The position numbers were made by a program, and so were the translations under genes. Below are positions 15,768 through 24,593 of a stretch of 64,000 nt of DNA, one piece after another. Each line of letters opens with the position of its first letter. Positions within the stretch are counted from its first letter, which is position 1. The stretch is from the NCBI GenBank assembly GCA_039908525.1, contig JAMOAY010000002.1, positions 248,001 to 312,000 of the forward strand. Direction: 5' to 3'. The stretch comes from Magnetaquicoccus sp039908525. GTDB lineage: Bacteria; Pseudomonadota; Magnetococcia; Magnetococcales; Magnetaquicoccaceae. The notes beneath the pieces were generated by a model. It searched no databases. It worked only from the letters and a program-made list of their open reading frames with translations, and was not told the DNA's origin.

Positions 15768-17225
15768 ATGAATAGTCGGTTGCGGGTAAAACGCCCGTTT
15801 TTGTTCGGTCTCATCATCCTGGTGGTGCTGGCGGGCCTGCACATGGCGGCCGACAATGTCCTGGCGGTCAGCCAGGTTACCTACGAGAAGCTGCGGGTTT
15901 TTTCCGAGGTTTTCTCCCTGGTCAAACAGAACTACGTGGAAGAGGTGGACGAGAAGTCCGTCCTGTACGGAGCGGTCCATGGCATGCTGAAGGCCCTGGA
16001 CCCCCACTCCTCTTTTCTCACCCCGGAAAGCTTCAAGGAGATGCGGGTTGACACCAAGGGGGAGTTTGGTGGTTTGGGCATTGAAATCTCCCAGGCGGAG
16101 CACGGCATTCTGGTGGTCTCTCCCATAGAGGACACCCCGGCCTTTCTGGCGGGGGTCAAATCGGGGGATCTGATCGTCAAGATCGACGGTGACAGCGCCG
16201 AAGAGATGAACATCCTGGATGCGGTCAAAAAGATGCGGGGCAAACCGGGCACGCCCGTCCAGTTGACCATCGTGCGCAAGGGGACGAGCAAGCCGCTGAC
16301 CTTCAAGATTGTCCGCGATATCATCAAGGTGCGCAGTGTCAAATGGCGTCTGGAGTCCGGCAATATCGGTTACACCCGCATTGCCCAGTTCAACGAGCAG
16401 ACCATGCCACTGCTGGAACAGGGGATTGAGGAGCTCAAAAAAGAGGCGGGCAGCGAAGGGCTGAAGGGGCTGGTGCTGGATCTGCGCAACGACCCGGGCG
16501 GACTGCTGGATCAGGCCGTCGAGGTGGCCGATGCCTTCCTGGAAAAAGGGCTGATCGTCTACACCAAGGGGCGTATTCCCGGCAAGGACATGTCCTTCGA
16601 TGCACGGCCCGGCGATCTGATCCACAATGCCCCCATGGTCGTCCTGATCAACTCCGGTTCGGCCTCCGCCTCGGAGATCGTCTCCGGGGCTCTGCAGGAC
16701 CACCACCGTGGCACGATCATGGGCACCCGTTCGTTCGGCAAGGGTTCAGTACAGACCATCATTCCCCTTTCCGATGGGTCCGGCTTGCGTTTGACAACCG
16801 CCCAGTATTACACCCCCAGTGGCCGTTCGATTCAAGCCAAGGGGATTGTGCCCGATGTCGTGGTCGAAGACATGGATCTCAGCGGCAACAAGCGGGATAC
16901 GGGAGAGCGCCACGCAACGGAAGCTGATTTGAAAGGCCATCTCAAGAGCGCCGACGGCAGCGAGGAAAATGGCAAAGGACGCGGCAAAGAGCGTGACGAG
17001 AACAAGGAGGGTGCCACCCCGGGAGACAAGGCGGGAGACAAGGGCAAAGAGAGTGGTGAGGTCAAGCCCCGCACCAAGGAGCAGATCCTTGAGGAGTCCG
17101 ATCGGATCACCGGACACAATAAAGAGGACTACCAGCTGCAGCGTGCCCTGGATCTGTTGCGTGGCCTGCGGACAACGCGCAACCGGTTGCCGGGGGACAC
17201 CACCGCCCAGTTGGCCGGTCGCTGA
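15768..17225 (+). CDS. ctpA: Carboxyl-terminal processing protease (S41 family)
   Basis: The 485-residue protein begins with a membrane anchor/signal (11-33). It has a PDZ domain (about 95-185) with the GEFGGLGIEI entry motif, and the S41 catalytic core with SGSASASEI at 296-304 (Ser nucleophile) and GKGSVQT at 324-330 (Lys325). It is a periplasmic protease that trims or degrades proteins from their C-termini. After residue 370 there is a highly charged Lys/Glu/Gly-rich tail of about 80 residues, a low-complexity spacer before a final helical segment. GGGAG lies before the start. It is part of the gpmI-envC-ctpA-yibQ order. Confidence 0.95.
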   Translation: MNSRLRVKRPFLFGLIILVVLAGLHMAADNVLAVSQVTYEKLRVFSEVFSLVKQNYVEEVDEKSVLYGAVHGMLKALDPHSSFLTPESFKEMRVDTKGEFGGLGIEISQAEHGILVVSPIEDTPAFLAGVKSGDLIVKIDGDSAEEMNILDAVKKMRGKPGTPVQLTIVRKGTSKPLTFKIVRDIIKVRSVKWRLESGNIGYTRIAQFNEQTMPLLEQGIEELKKEAGSEGLKGLVLDLRNDPGGLLDQAVEVADAFLEKGLIVYTKGRIPGKDMSFDARPGDLIHNAPMVVLINSGSASASEIVSGALQDHHRGTIMGTRSFGKGSVQTIIPLSDGSGLRLTTAQYYTPSGRSIQAKGIVPDVVVEDMDLSGNKRDTGERHATEADLKGHLKSADGSEENGKGRGKERDENKEGATPGDKAGDKGKESGEVKPRTKEQILEESDRITGHNKEDYQLQRALDLLRGLRTTRNRLPGDTTAQLAGR

Positions 17226-17237
17226 CGGAACCCCGGC

Positions 17238-18467
17238 TTGAACAGCTTGAGAGTGCGTGGCAACAAGCCCCTGCTGGGCTGGCTGGCCGGTTGTGTGGTG
17301 GTGGTTCTGACGGGATGGGGGGGATTCCTGTTGATCGACAGGGAGGCCGACCAGGGCTCTGCTCCCGTGCAGACTCCGGCCGACCCGAAGGTTCTCCGGC
17401 TGACCTTGTCAGAGACCATTCGTGTGCCCACTGCGGCGCCGCGTCCGACGGTTTCACCTGAAACGACCGTCGCACCGGCAGCGCCCGCCGCCACGGAGCC
17501 CCCGACCAGGGCCGACCAGATGCCTCCTCCACAAGAGCCTGTCGCGGCGGCGGGATCCATCCTGTACGAAGAGCCCCTTGCCGAAAAAAAGCCTGCTGCA
17601 CCGCGTCACTCCCCGACTGCTGCTGTGCCGGGGGAGAAAAAAACCGGCAAACTGCACACGCTGGCGTTGATCATCGACGATCTGGGTTACGACGGTCCCC
17701 TCTCCAGGGCTGTTGTTGCCCTGCCGGCGGATATCACCCTGGCCGTTCTGCCTCATGGACCCCATGCCCGGGAAATTGCCGGACTGGCCAAGGCAGCCGG
17801 CAGGGAGCTGCTCCTCCATCAACCGATGGAGCCGCGACGTTACCCGCAGATGAACCCCGGACCAGGGGCCATGCTCGTCGGCATGGATGCAGCCCGCCTG
17901 CAAGCGGTGTTGAGGGCCAATCTGGAGCAGTTGCCGGAGGCGGTGGGGATCAACAACCACATGGGTTCACGATTGACCGAGCGCGAGGATGCCATGGATG
18001 CGGTCATGGAGGTGCTCGTGGAAAAAAAGCTGTTTTTCATCGACAGTCGCACCTCTGAAGTCTCGGTCGGCATGGCGCAGGCTGTGGCGGGACATGTTCC
18101 GACGGCCGCCCGCGATATTTTTATCGACAACATCCCTGAAGAGAAGGCCATTCTGCGTCAATTGGCACAGTTGGAACGCATGGCCCACAAGCAGGGGGAG
18201 GTGATTGGCATTGGTCACCCCTACCGCAGCACGGTGGCTGCGTTGCAGCAGTGGCTGCCGACTTTGGAGGGCAAGGGTATTCAGTTGCAGCGCGTCTCCC
18301 GTTTCATACGTCCCGGTTCGGCCCGAGCTCTCTACCCGGACCATCCCACGACGACCCGGGCGGGCGGGCACCGCAGACCGCCGGACGAGACTCCAGATGA
18401 ACCGCATGATGCGGCGCAACCGGCCACCGATGCCGATACGCATCCTGCAGCGATTCCTGGAGAATAG
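17238..18467 (+). CDS. Divergent polysaccharide deacetylase (YibQ/DUF610)
   Basis: The 409-residue frame starts at TTG 17238 (GTG 17253 also possible). It has an N-terminal membrane anchor (about 12-33), a Pro/Ala-rich linker to about 135, and a domain opening with LALIIDDLGYDG that matches the divergent polysaccharide deacetylase family (YibQ). The later LLHQPMEP, NNHMGSRLT and IDSRTS blocks fit. The family is assumed to act on envelope polysaccharide, but its substrate is unproven. It follows ctpA by 12 bases. The C-terminal tail after about 370 is low-complexity. Confidence 0.85.
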   Translation: MNSLRVRGNKPLLGWLAGCVVVVLTGWGGFLLIDREADQGSAPVQTPADPKVLRLTLSETIRVPTAAPRPTVSPETTVAPAAPAATEPPTRADQMPPPQEPVAAAGSILYEEPLAEKKPAAPRHSPTAAVPGEKKTGKLHTLALIIDDLGYDGPLSRAVVALPADITLAVLPHGPHAREIAGLAKAAGRELLLHQPMEPRRYPQMNPGPGAMLVGMDAARLQAVLRANLEQLPEAVGINNHMGSRLTEREDAMDAVMEVLVEKKLFFIDSRTSEVSVGMAQAVAGHVPTAARDIFIDNIPEEKAILRQLAQLERMAHKQGEVIGIGHPYRSTVAALQQWLPTLEGKGIQLQRVSRFIRPGSARALYPDHPTTTRAGGHRRPPDETPDEPHDAAQPATDADTHPAAIPGE

Positions 18468-18522
18468 GGCATGGTGACATCCGGTTTTCTGTTGGGAACC
18501 AGACTGACAGGGGGCTCCGGAA

Positions 18523-18612
18523 GGGGATTATCCCCTGTTTCGGGGCTTGGCCCCGTACCCCACCAGAGGGCTTTGCCCTCTGAACACCCACTGGGGGCCG
18601 TGACAGCCCCCA
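18523..18612. repeat. Cluster of four short G/C hairpins (repeat family)
   Basis: Four consecutive inverted repeats: GGGGATTATCCCC (18523-18535), CGGGGCTTGGCCCCG (18541-18555), AGAGGGCTTTGCCCTCT (18565-18581), and a 21-base one (18592-18612) with a CCGTGAC centre. The spacer CCCCACCAG recurs near other copies (44391, 54671). No T-run follows, so simple termination is not obvious. Confidence 0.7.
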
Positions 18613-18654
18613 GATCCCGGCAAATATTTTTGAATATCAACAGGCACGACTAGC

Positions 18655-20031
18655 ATGGCACACGCATCCACCCAGGAGGCACTGGAAGAGCTGCTGATCC
18701 TGTTGAACGGCAAGCCTGAGGAGACGCCCCGTGCCCTGGCGCAGGTGGAGCGCATGCTGCAACAACAAACCTGTGTCAAGGAGGTGCAGGCGGCGGGTAC
18801 GGTGGCGGCTTCCATTGTGGAACAGCTGATCCTCCCGGCCTTGAGTCAGGATCCCGACCGTTTGGAACAGGCCAGAAGGCTGCACGCCCACCTCGTGCGA
18901 ACCGCCGAAGCTGCGGATGGGGAGACGGCAGAGTCGTCGGGTGAAGAAGGGAAGTTCGTGGAGTCCGCCATCCTGGCCCTCCGTGCGGGGATGCCTGTGG
19001 AAAACATGCCGCGCACAGAGGAGAACCTGCCTCGGGCTCTCTCTGCCCGTCTGGCCATGGCCCTGCATTTGGTGGGCGAGTCGGAGGGAGCCATTCGGGA
19101 ACAGGTCGCGCGATGGCAAGAGAAAGGCGCACCAGACTGGGCCGAGGCACGTCAACTGCTGGAACAGATTCGAACAGCGGGTCACAAGGCGGCCGCAGCG
19201 CCCTGGTTGCGACAGCGGCGGGCTTTGTATGACACCCTGCTGCGCATCGCAAACGGCTATGAGGAGGAGCTGACCCAGTTGGGACGCCAGTCTGCCCAGC
19301 TCACCGGGCTGGGGGAGGCCGCCCGGCGGATCGATCATCGCGTGGACCTGCGCCGATTTCACGCCCTGTTGCAGGCCCAGGTCATGGAGCTGCAAAAAGA
19401 GGCCCGCTCCCTCCGGGCACAACAAGAGGAGGGACGACAGAGGGCGGAGCAGTTCAAAAGCCGGGTCGATCAACTGGAAGCCTCCCTGTCTCAGGCCCGC
19501 CGTGAACAGTTTCTGGATCCCGTCACCGGCATTCCCGACCGCTTTGCCTTCATGGCCCACCTCCATCGCCATCTGGAGCGTGCACTGCATCTGGGCGAAC
19601 ATTTCAGCCTGCTCTTGTTCCACTTCTATGAGTTGCAACAGCTCCTGGAGCGCATTGAACAGACCGGCGGAATGCTGCAGGGGGTCATGGAGCAGCGCCT
19701 GTTGATGGCGGTGGTCCAAGAGATGCGTCCCCACTTGCCGGCCAGCGCCTTCCTGGCACGTTTGAGCGCGGAACGCATGGTCATCCTGCTGCCCAAGTGC
19801 ACCCAGGATGAGGGGGAAGAGATGGGGACATTCATCGATCAGCTGCTGGCGGAGATCTGTTTCGATCTGGATGGCCAACAGATTGTGATTCAGGCCAATT
19901 ATGGCTGTGCTGCCTTTCAGCAGGGGATGGATGTGGCCCAGATGCTGGAGACGACCGATCGTCTGGCGGCTGCGGCCCACACCGAGCGGCAGGCAGAACA
20001 GACGACCAAGCGGCGGCTGCGGAGATGTTGA
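18655..20031 (+). CDS. Degenerate GGDEF-domain protein (tandem copy 1)
   Basis: The 458-residue protein has a helical N-terminal region (1-220), a predicted coiled coil (about 235-285) and a GGDEF-fold C-terminal domain that starts with DPVTGIPDRF (288-297). At the active-site loop the motif is SAERM (371-375) instead of GG(D/E)EF, so diguanylate cyclase activity is not expected. It has no membrane segment. The next gene has the same architecture. Likely role: a cytoplasmic signalling or scaffold protein derived from a cyclase. Confidence 0.72.
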   Translation: MAHASTQEALEELLILLNGKPEETPRALAQVERMLQQQTCVKEVQAAGTVAASIVEQLILPALSQDPDRLEQARRLHAHLVRTAEAADGETAESSGEEGKFVESAILALRAGMPVENMPRTEENLPRALSARLAMALHLVGESEGAIREQVARWQEKGAPDWAEARQLLEQIRTAGHKAAAAPWLRQRRALYDTLLRIANGYEEELTQLGRQSAQLTGLGEAARRIDHRVDLRRFHALLQAQVMELQKEARSLRAQQEEGRQRAEQFKSRVDQLEASLSQARREQFLDPVTGIPDRFAFMAHLHRHLERALHLGEHFSLLLFHFYELQQLLERIEQTGGMLQGVMEQRLLMAVVQEMRPHLPASAFLARLSAERMVILLPKCTQDEGEEMGTFIDQLLAEICFDLDGQQIVIQANYGCAAFQQGMDVAQMLETTDRLAAAAHTERQAEQTTKRRLRRC

Positions 20032-20055
20032 GGGATCCGTACGGGGAGAGGGCTT

Positions 20056-21390
20056 ATGTCAGAGACCAGAAGAGGTCTGGAACAGATTCGGGATCTGCTC
20101 AGCAGTGACCCGCCGAACCACCGGGAGGCGGTGCGGTTGACGAAAAATTTGCTCATGCATGGTCCCTGTGGCCGGGAGCAGGAGCCTCTGCGCCAGGTCA
20201 GCCTGCTGCTGTTGGAACGGTTGGTCCGGCCTGCCCTGGCCGGCGCACAGGAAAAACAGGCCCGTGTTGGACGCATGATCCGGCAGATTCGCACGGCACA
20301 AAGCCTTGACCCGCAAACCCTGGAGGCCGATCTGCGAGAGATCGGCGCCTGGGTAACCGCCCTGGGGCGCAGCGTGCAGGTGGCAGAGGCAGAACCGGAT
20401 TTTCCCGCCTCACTGGTGCAGAAAGCGTTGGTCGTTCTGGGGGGCAAGGCCACCCAGGAGTTGCTGCCGACCGACAAGCCGCCTCATTGGCCAGAGATCC
20501 ATCTCCGTTTGGGGGCCATCATCAATCAGGAGCGCCGATGGCGCGAACATTGGCAGAGGGAACAGGAGTCCCTGCACACCCTGCTGACGACCACTTCGCA
20601 AACCATGGTCGACACGCTGCGCCTGATTGGCGCCGATGCGGAGGATCTGCCTCAGGTTCTGGAACAGGCGCGCCAGGGCCATACCACTTTCGAATGGCAG
20701 GAACTCCAGGAGGCCTTGTTGCGTGCTGTGCAGCGGTTCCGGGAGCGGGCGGTGGAGATCCGCCACCGATTGCGCACCGCACAGGAGGCGGTGGAGAGAT
20801 CCCGGGCGTTGATCCGCCAGGCCGATTGGGCATTGATGGAGACCCGGGACGAACGGTTGCTGGATACCTTTACCGGTCTGCCCAACCGGTTCGGCCTGCT
20901 GGCGCGCCTTGAGCAGGCCAAACAGCTGGACAAGAAAGAGGGGTTCGCGTTGGTTGCGATTCTGCTCGAAGAGTATGGGCAGATTGTGCGGGCGTTGGGT
21001 CGGGAGCGGGTTCAGAACCTGGTGGGTGCCATTGTCGGGCGGATGCTCTCCCTGCTGCGTCCGGGAGATTATCTGGCCCGTTTCAACGACGAAACCTTTG
21101 TGCTGATCGGTTTCCAGATGACGGCAGAGCATGCGGTGGACATGGCCCTGCTGTGGCACGAGGTGTTGGACCGCACCTGCTTTGAGATATCCAACGCCAA
21201 ATTGATGGTGCGCAGCCATTACGGGGTGGCCTGTTACGAACCGGGAGACAACAGCGAGCGTCTGTTGAACCTGGCGGTTGCCGCCGCCCAGGAGGCGCAG
21301 CAGGAGGGGGCATCGCGGGTTCGTGTGGTACCGGGTCGGCCAAAACCGACCCCTCCTCCTGCCAAAAAACTGTTCCGGTTCCGTCCGTAA
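20056..21390 (+). CDS. Degenerate GGDEF-domain protein (tandem copy 2)
   Basis: The 444-residue soluble protein has the same layout as its upstream neighbour: helical N-terminus, helical linker (about 215-265), then a GGDEF fold opening with DTFTGLPNRF (270-279). The signature loop reads NDETF (344-348) in place of GGDEF, so the GTP-binding glycines are lost. A spacing of 24 bases from the previous gene suggests one transcript. The two proteins may form a heteromer, but nothing in the sequence proves this. Confidence 0.72.
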   Translation: MSETRRGLEQIRDLLSSDPPNHREAVRLTKNLLMHGPCGREQEPLRQVSLLLLERLVRPALAGAQEKQARVGRMIRQIRTAQSLDPQTLEADLREIGAWVTALGRSVQVAEAEPDFPASLVQKALVVLGGKATQELLPTDKPPHWPEIHLRLGAIINQERRWREHWQREQESLHTLLTTTSQTMVDTLRLIGADAEDLPQVLEQARQGHTTFEWQELQEALLRAVQRFRERAVEIRHRLRTAQEAVERSRALIRQADWALMETRDERLLDTFTGLPNRFGLLARLEQAKQLDKKEGFALVAILLEEYGQIVRALGRERVQNLVGAIVGRMLSLLRPGDYLARFNDETFVLIGFQMTAEHAVDMALLWHEVLDRTCFEISNAKLMVRSHYGVACYEPGDNSERLLNLAVAAAQEAQQEGASRVRVVPGRPKPTPPPAKKLFRFRP

Positions 21391-21406
21391 AGTCGTATGG
21401 GGTTCT

Positions 21407-21432
21407 GGGGAGATTATCTCTCCTGGACCCGT
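21407..21432. repeat. Short hairpin of the intergenic repeat family
   Basis: GGGGAGA-TTA-TCTCTCC (21407-21423) forms a 7-bp stem with one G-U pair and is followed by TGGACCCGT. The string CCTGGACCCGT (21422-21432) recurs exactly at 44412-44422 after another hairpin with an ATAATC loop. Confidence 0.55.
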
Positions 21433-21465
21433 AACGGTTAAAAACAATTTTTCAGGATTGATACT

Positions 21466-22770
21466 GTGGGTTTCTGGTCGGACAAATATGTCGCGGTGGC
21501 CATCGGAGGGGGCATTGCCGCCTACAAAACCCTGGAGCTGCTGCGCCTGCTGCGGGAAGAGGGCGCGCACGTGGTGGTCATCACCACAGCGGCCGCCCTC
21601 CATTTTGTCACCCCGTTGACCCTGCAGGCACTGTCCGGCCATCTCGTGCGGAGTGATCTGTTCACCCCCAACGAGTCCGATGGCATGGACCATATCCGCC
21701 TGGCCCAGGAGGCGGCGTTGCTGATCGTGGCCCCCGCCACGGCCGACATTCTGGCACGCATGGCCGGCGGACATGGCGATGATCTGCTCACCACCGCCCT
21801 GCTGGCCCGCCGCGGCCCGGTTCTGCTGGCCCCGGCCATGAACTCCGCCATGTGGGAGCATCCAGCCACACAACGCAATGTGCGGCAACTGCGAGAAGAC
21901 GGTATCGATCTGGTCGGACCAGAAACCGGCCATCTGGCTTGTGGAGATCATGGGCAGGGCCGCATGTCAGAGGCCGCCACCATCCTGGAGGCGGGCCGGC
22001 GGTTGCTCTCCCCCAAACCCTGGCAAGGTCGCCGTGTCCTGATTACCGCCGGTCCCACCCAGGAGGAGCTGGATCCGGTCCGTTATCTCTCCAACCGCTC
22101 CAGCGGCCGCATGGGATGGGCGATCTGTCACGCAGCACTGCGGGCAGGGGCTCGGGTGACACTGGTACATGGACCGGTTGCCCTGCCCCCCCCCTGGGGT
22201 GCAGAAACCGTGGCCGTGCTCTCCGCACAACAGATGCATGAAGCCGTGCTGCAGCTCTGGGAGGGGTGGGAGGCAGACGCATCTCCCCTGGCCGCGGCCA
22301 TTCTGACGGCGGCGGTGGCCGATTTCCGGCCGGCCACCCGGCAGACCACCAAAATCAAAAAAAACGGTGCGACCGCCGAGACCCTGACCCGTTTGACCTT
22401 GACACAAAACCCCGACATCCTGGCCACTCTGGCAGCCCGGGCCGGCTACCTGGCAGAACAGAATCAACCCGCCCCCCTCATCGTCGGGTTTGCGGCGGAA
22501 ACCAGTGGCAGCGAGGCATCGGAGGCGGCGCTGCGCGCCATGGCGCAGGCCAAACTGGCCAGCAAAGGGTGTGACCTGTTGCTGGTCAACGATGTGCTGG
22601 CGCCAGGCTGCGGTTTCGGCAGCCTGACCAACCGTGTCACGCTGCTGCATCGCTCCGGGAATGTGCAGACATGGCCCCTGTTGGACAAAGAGCAGGTGGG
22701 AGAGCGGTTGATGGACTACCTGAACGCGCTCCTGGAGGGCGTTCCACCCGCACAGAGCGCCCCTGCATGA
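21466..22770 (+). CDS. coaBC: Bifunctional phosphopantothenoylcysteine decarboxylase / phosphopantothenate-cysteine ligase
   Basis: GTG 21466 with CAGGA upstream gives 434 residues. The flavoprotein decarboxylase half (1-180) has IGGGIAAYK, PAMNSAMWEHPA and GHLACGDHGQGRM. The ligase half (about 185-430) opens with ITAGPTQEELDPVR and has SNRSSGRMG. The enzyme converts 4'-phosphopantothenate to 4'-phosphopantetheine in coenzyme A synthesis, the cofactor also carried by the ACP. Its TGA overlaps the ATG of the next gene (ATGA), so it is translationally coupled to the ThiF-like genes. Confidence 0.96.
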   Translation: MGFWSDKYVAVAIGGGIAAYKTLELLRLLREEGAHVVVITTAAALHFVTPLTLQALSGHLVRSDLFTPNESDGMDHIRLAQEAALLIVAPATADILARMAGGHGDDLLTTALLARRGPVLLAPAMNSAMWEHPATQRNVRQLREDGIDLVGPETGHLACGDHGQGRMSEAATILEAGRRLLSPKPWQGRRVLITAGPTQEELDPVRYLSNRSSGRMGWAICHAALRAGARVTLVHGPVALPPPWGAETVAVLSAQQMHEAVLQLWEGWEADASPLAAAILTAAVADFRPATRQTTKIKKNGATAETLTRLTLTQNPDILATLAARAGYLAEQNQPAPLIVGFAAETSGSEASEAALRAMAQAKLASKGCDLLLVNDVLAPGCGFGSLTNRVTLLHRSGNVQTWPLLDKEQVGERLMDYLNALLEGVPPAQSAPA

Positions 22771-23492
22771 CCAGTCGGGATGCAGAAACAGCGAAGCGCG
22801 GGGTGTTGCTGCTGGGCGTCGGAGGATTGGGATGCGCCGCCGCCCTGGCCCTGGTGACCGCCGGGGTGCGAAGTCTGGGTCTGGTGGATGATGACCAAGT
22901 GGCCCTTTCCAATCTGCATCGGCAGATCCTGTTCCGCATGACCGACCTGGGCAAGAACAAGGTGAGCCAGGCCCGCCTGCGACTGCTGGAGCAACAGCCC
23001 GACTGCGTGGTGGAAACGACGGCCCGGCGTCTGACGGAACCGGAAGCCATCGGCGAGGTGGCCGCGCAGTATGCCGTGGTCATCGATGGCACCGACAATT
23101 TTGCCACCCGCTTTGCCGCCAACGATGCCGCAGTCCGCCACCGGTTCCCCCTGGTGCATGGGGCGGCGACCGGCACGCGAGGGCAACTCTGCTCCATTGC
23201 ACCGGGTGGCCAACCCTGCCTGCGCTGCCTCTTCGGCGGCCCCCCGGTCCGCGACGGCGCCACCTGTCGCAACGAGGGAGTGTTCGGCCCCCTGGTCGGT
23301 GAAGTGGGATGGTTGATGGCCATGGAGGCCGTCAAATGGTTGCAGGGCAGCGGCCAGCAGCTGCTTGGACGGCTGTTGACCATCGATGTATCCACCGCCA
23401 AGCGGCGCACCGTCTCCTGGTCGGCGGATCCCCAGTGCGCTGTCTGCGCCGTGCCCGCCCCCCTCCAACCAGCATGCCTGCACAGCACATGA
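22767..23492 (+). CDS. ThiF/MoeB/HesA-type E1-like adenylyltransferase
   Basis: The 241-residue protein has the nucleotide loop GVGGLG (17-22), NLHRQILF with the catalytic Arg (R52), DGTDNFATR (108-116), zinc-binding pairs CLRC (151-154) and CAVC (224-227), and ATCRNEGVFGPLVG with the conserved Cys (C167). These are all the features of an active E1-like enzyme that adenylates the C-terminal Gly-Gly of a sulfur carrier such as ThiS or MoaD. It is shorter at the N-terminus than ThiF/MoeB, lacking the YSRQ helix. It is coupled to coaBC and to a second E1-like gene. No ThiS/MoaD gene is adjacent. Confidence 0.87.
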   Translation: MTSRDAETAKRGVLLLGVGGLGCAAALALVTAGVRSLGLVDDDQVALSNLHRQILFRMTDLGKNKVSQARLRLLEQQPDCVVETTARRLTEPEAIGEVAAQYAVVIDGTDNFATRFAANDAAVRHRFPLVHGAATGTRGQLCSIAPGGQPCLRCLFGGPPVRDGATCRNEGVFGPLVGEVGWLMAMEAVKWLQGSGQQLLGRLLTIDVSTAKRRTVSWSADPQCAVCAVPAPLQPACLHST

Positions 23493-24241
23493 TCTTTCCT
23501 CCCGAACAGCCGGTTCGACCGAACGCCCCAGAGGATGCCTGGCTGGAACGCTATTCCCGACAACTTCTGCTCAACGAGGTGGGTGGCGCGGGTCAGCTGC
23601 GTCTGGGCCAGGCGGTGGTGGGCATCCTGGGGGCCGGGGCAATGGCCAACCCTCTGACCCTCTATCTGGCAGCCGCCGGGATCGGCCATCTGGAGGTGGT
23701 GGACAGCGAGCAGGCAGCCCCGTTGTGCGCGACCGTGCGCACCTTGAATCCCCTGGTTCAGCTGACGCCACGCCCCTCCCCCCTCTCCCAGGAGGAGGCC
23801 GCAGCCCAAATGCGCCCCTGGCATCTGGCGCTGCTGACGGATGAACCGATCCTCCCCAACGATTCCACAAGCCGCCTGTGGTTCAACCGGGCAGCGTTAC
23901 AGGCTGGCAAAACCCTGCTGGCCGGTTGGCAGAGTGGAAAGTTCTGTCGGATGGCCATCTCCCGTGCGGGGCAGGATCCCCACGCGCCCTGCCTGCAGTG
24001 TGCCGAAACGGGCACGCATGCCTTGCAAACCTGCTCTGCCCCCTCCACCACCCTGCTGCACATGGCAACCGGTCTGATCGGCAGCATACTGGCCATGGAA
24101 GCCATTCGGTTCTTGCTCGACAACAGGTCGGCTACCTGCTACGATGGCCTGATATTTTATCCAGCCGAGGGGAGATACGAGTCCGTGCCCGTCCAAAAAG
24201 ATCCAAACTGCCCAGCCTGTTGTGGAAACCACCATGGCTGA
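23489..24241 (+). CDS. ThiF/MoeB-like protein with degraded active site
   Basis: ATG 23489 overlaps the previous stop (ATGA); ATG 23474 is an alternative. Of 250 residues, the N-terminus RYSRQLLLNEVGGAGQ is the classic MoeB/ThiF start and GAGAMANPL stands for GAGGLGSP. The catalytic N-x-x-R-Q motif and the DxTDN block are missing, while the zinc pairs (CLQC, CPACC) remain. It therefore probably does not adenylate by itself and may be a non-catalytic partner of the upstream E1, as in heterodimeric E1 pairs. It overlaps the next, TusA-like, gene by 8 bases. Confidence 0.75.
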   Translation: MIFPPEQPVRPNAPEDAWLERYSRQLLLNEVGGAGQLRLGQAVVGILGAGAMANPLTLYLAAAGIGHLEVVDSEQAAPLCATVRTLNPLVQLTPRPSPLSQEEAAAQMRPWHLALLTDEPILPNDSTSRLWFNRAALQAGKTLLAGWQSGKFCRMAISRAGQDPHAPCLQCAETGTHALQTCSAPSTTLLHMATGLIGSILAMEAIRFLLDNRSATCYDGLIFYPAEGRYESVPVQKDPNCPACCGNHHG

Positions 24242-24455
24242 TGTCTGTATTGACATTACGGGTGATGTTTGTCCAATGACTTTCGTTAAGGTCAAGCTGA
24301 AACTGGAAACCCTTTCTGCAGGGGATCGACTCAGTATCCGCATGAGCGGTGGGGAGACGGCGGAAAACATGCCCCGTTCTCTCCGGGAGGATGGCTACCG
24401 GACACTCAGCCTGGCGGCCGATGGGGATGCCTTCGTGCTGATCGCGGAGAAATAA
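24234..24455 (+). CDS. TusA-like sulfur-carrier protein
   Basis: ATG 24234 gives 73 residues (GTG 24222 is an in-frame alternative). Residues 9-20 hold TGDVCPMTFVKV, the sulfur-carrier Cys (C13) followed by Pro as in TusA, although the usual CPxP is CPMT. The length and beta-alpha pattern fit the TusA/SirA family, which passes persulfide sulfur between proteins. It overlaps the degenerate E1-like gene by 8 bases, tying it to sulfur-carrier chemistry. Confidence 0.83.
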   Translation: MADVCIDITGDVCPMTFVKVKLKLETLSAGDRLSIRMSGGETAENMPRSLREDGYRTLSLAADGDAFVLIAEK

Positions 24456-24460
24456 CGCGA

Positions 24461-24490
24461 TTGACACTCTTTTTGTCACACATGTAAAAA
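24461..24490 (+). promoter_or_regulatory. Candidate sigma-70-type promoter upstream of pilA
   Basis: TTGACA (24461-24466) and TAAAAA (24485-24490) with 18-base spacing, just after the tusA-like stop. A sigma-54-type site lies about 100 bases downstream, so this may be a secondary promoter. Confidence 0.35.
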
Positions 24491-24593
24491 TAGTGGACAT
24501 TCCCACTGCCACAAAGGTGCCCTTCAGCCAGATGCAAGATAGATGCGCCCAGGACAAAACCGCAAAGTATTACAAAATATGGTTATTAAATCT

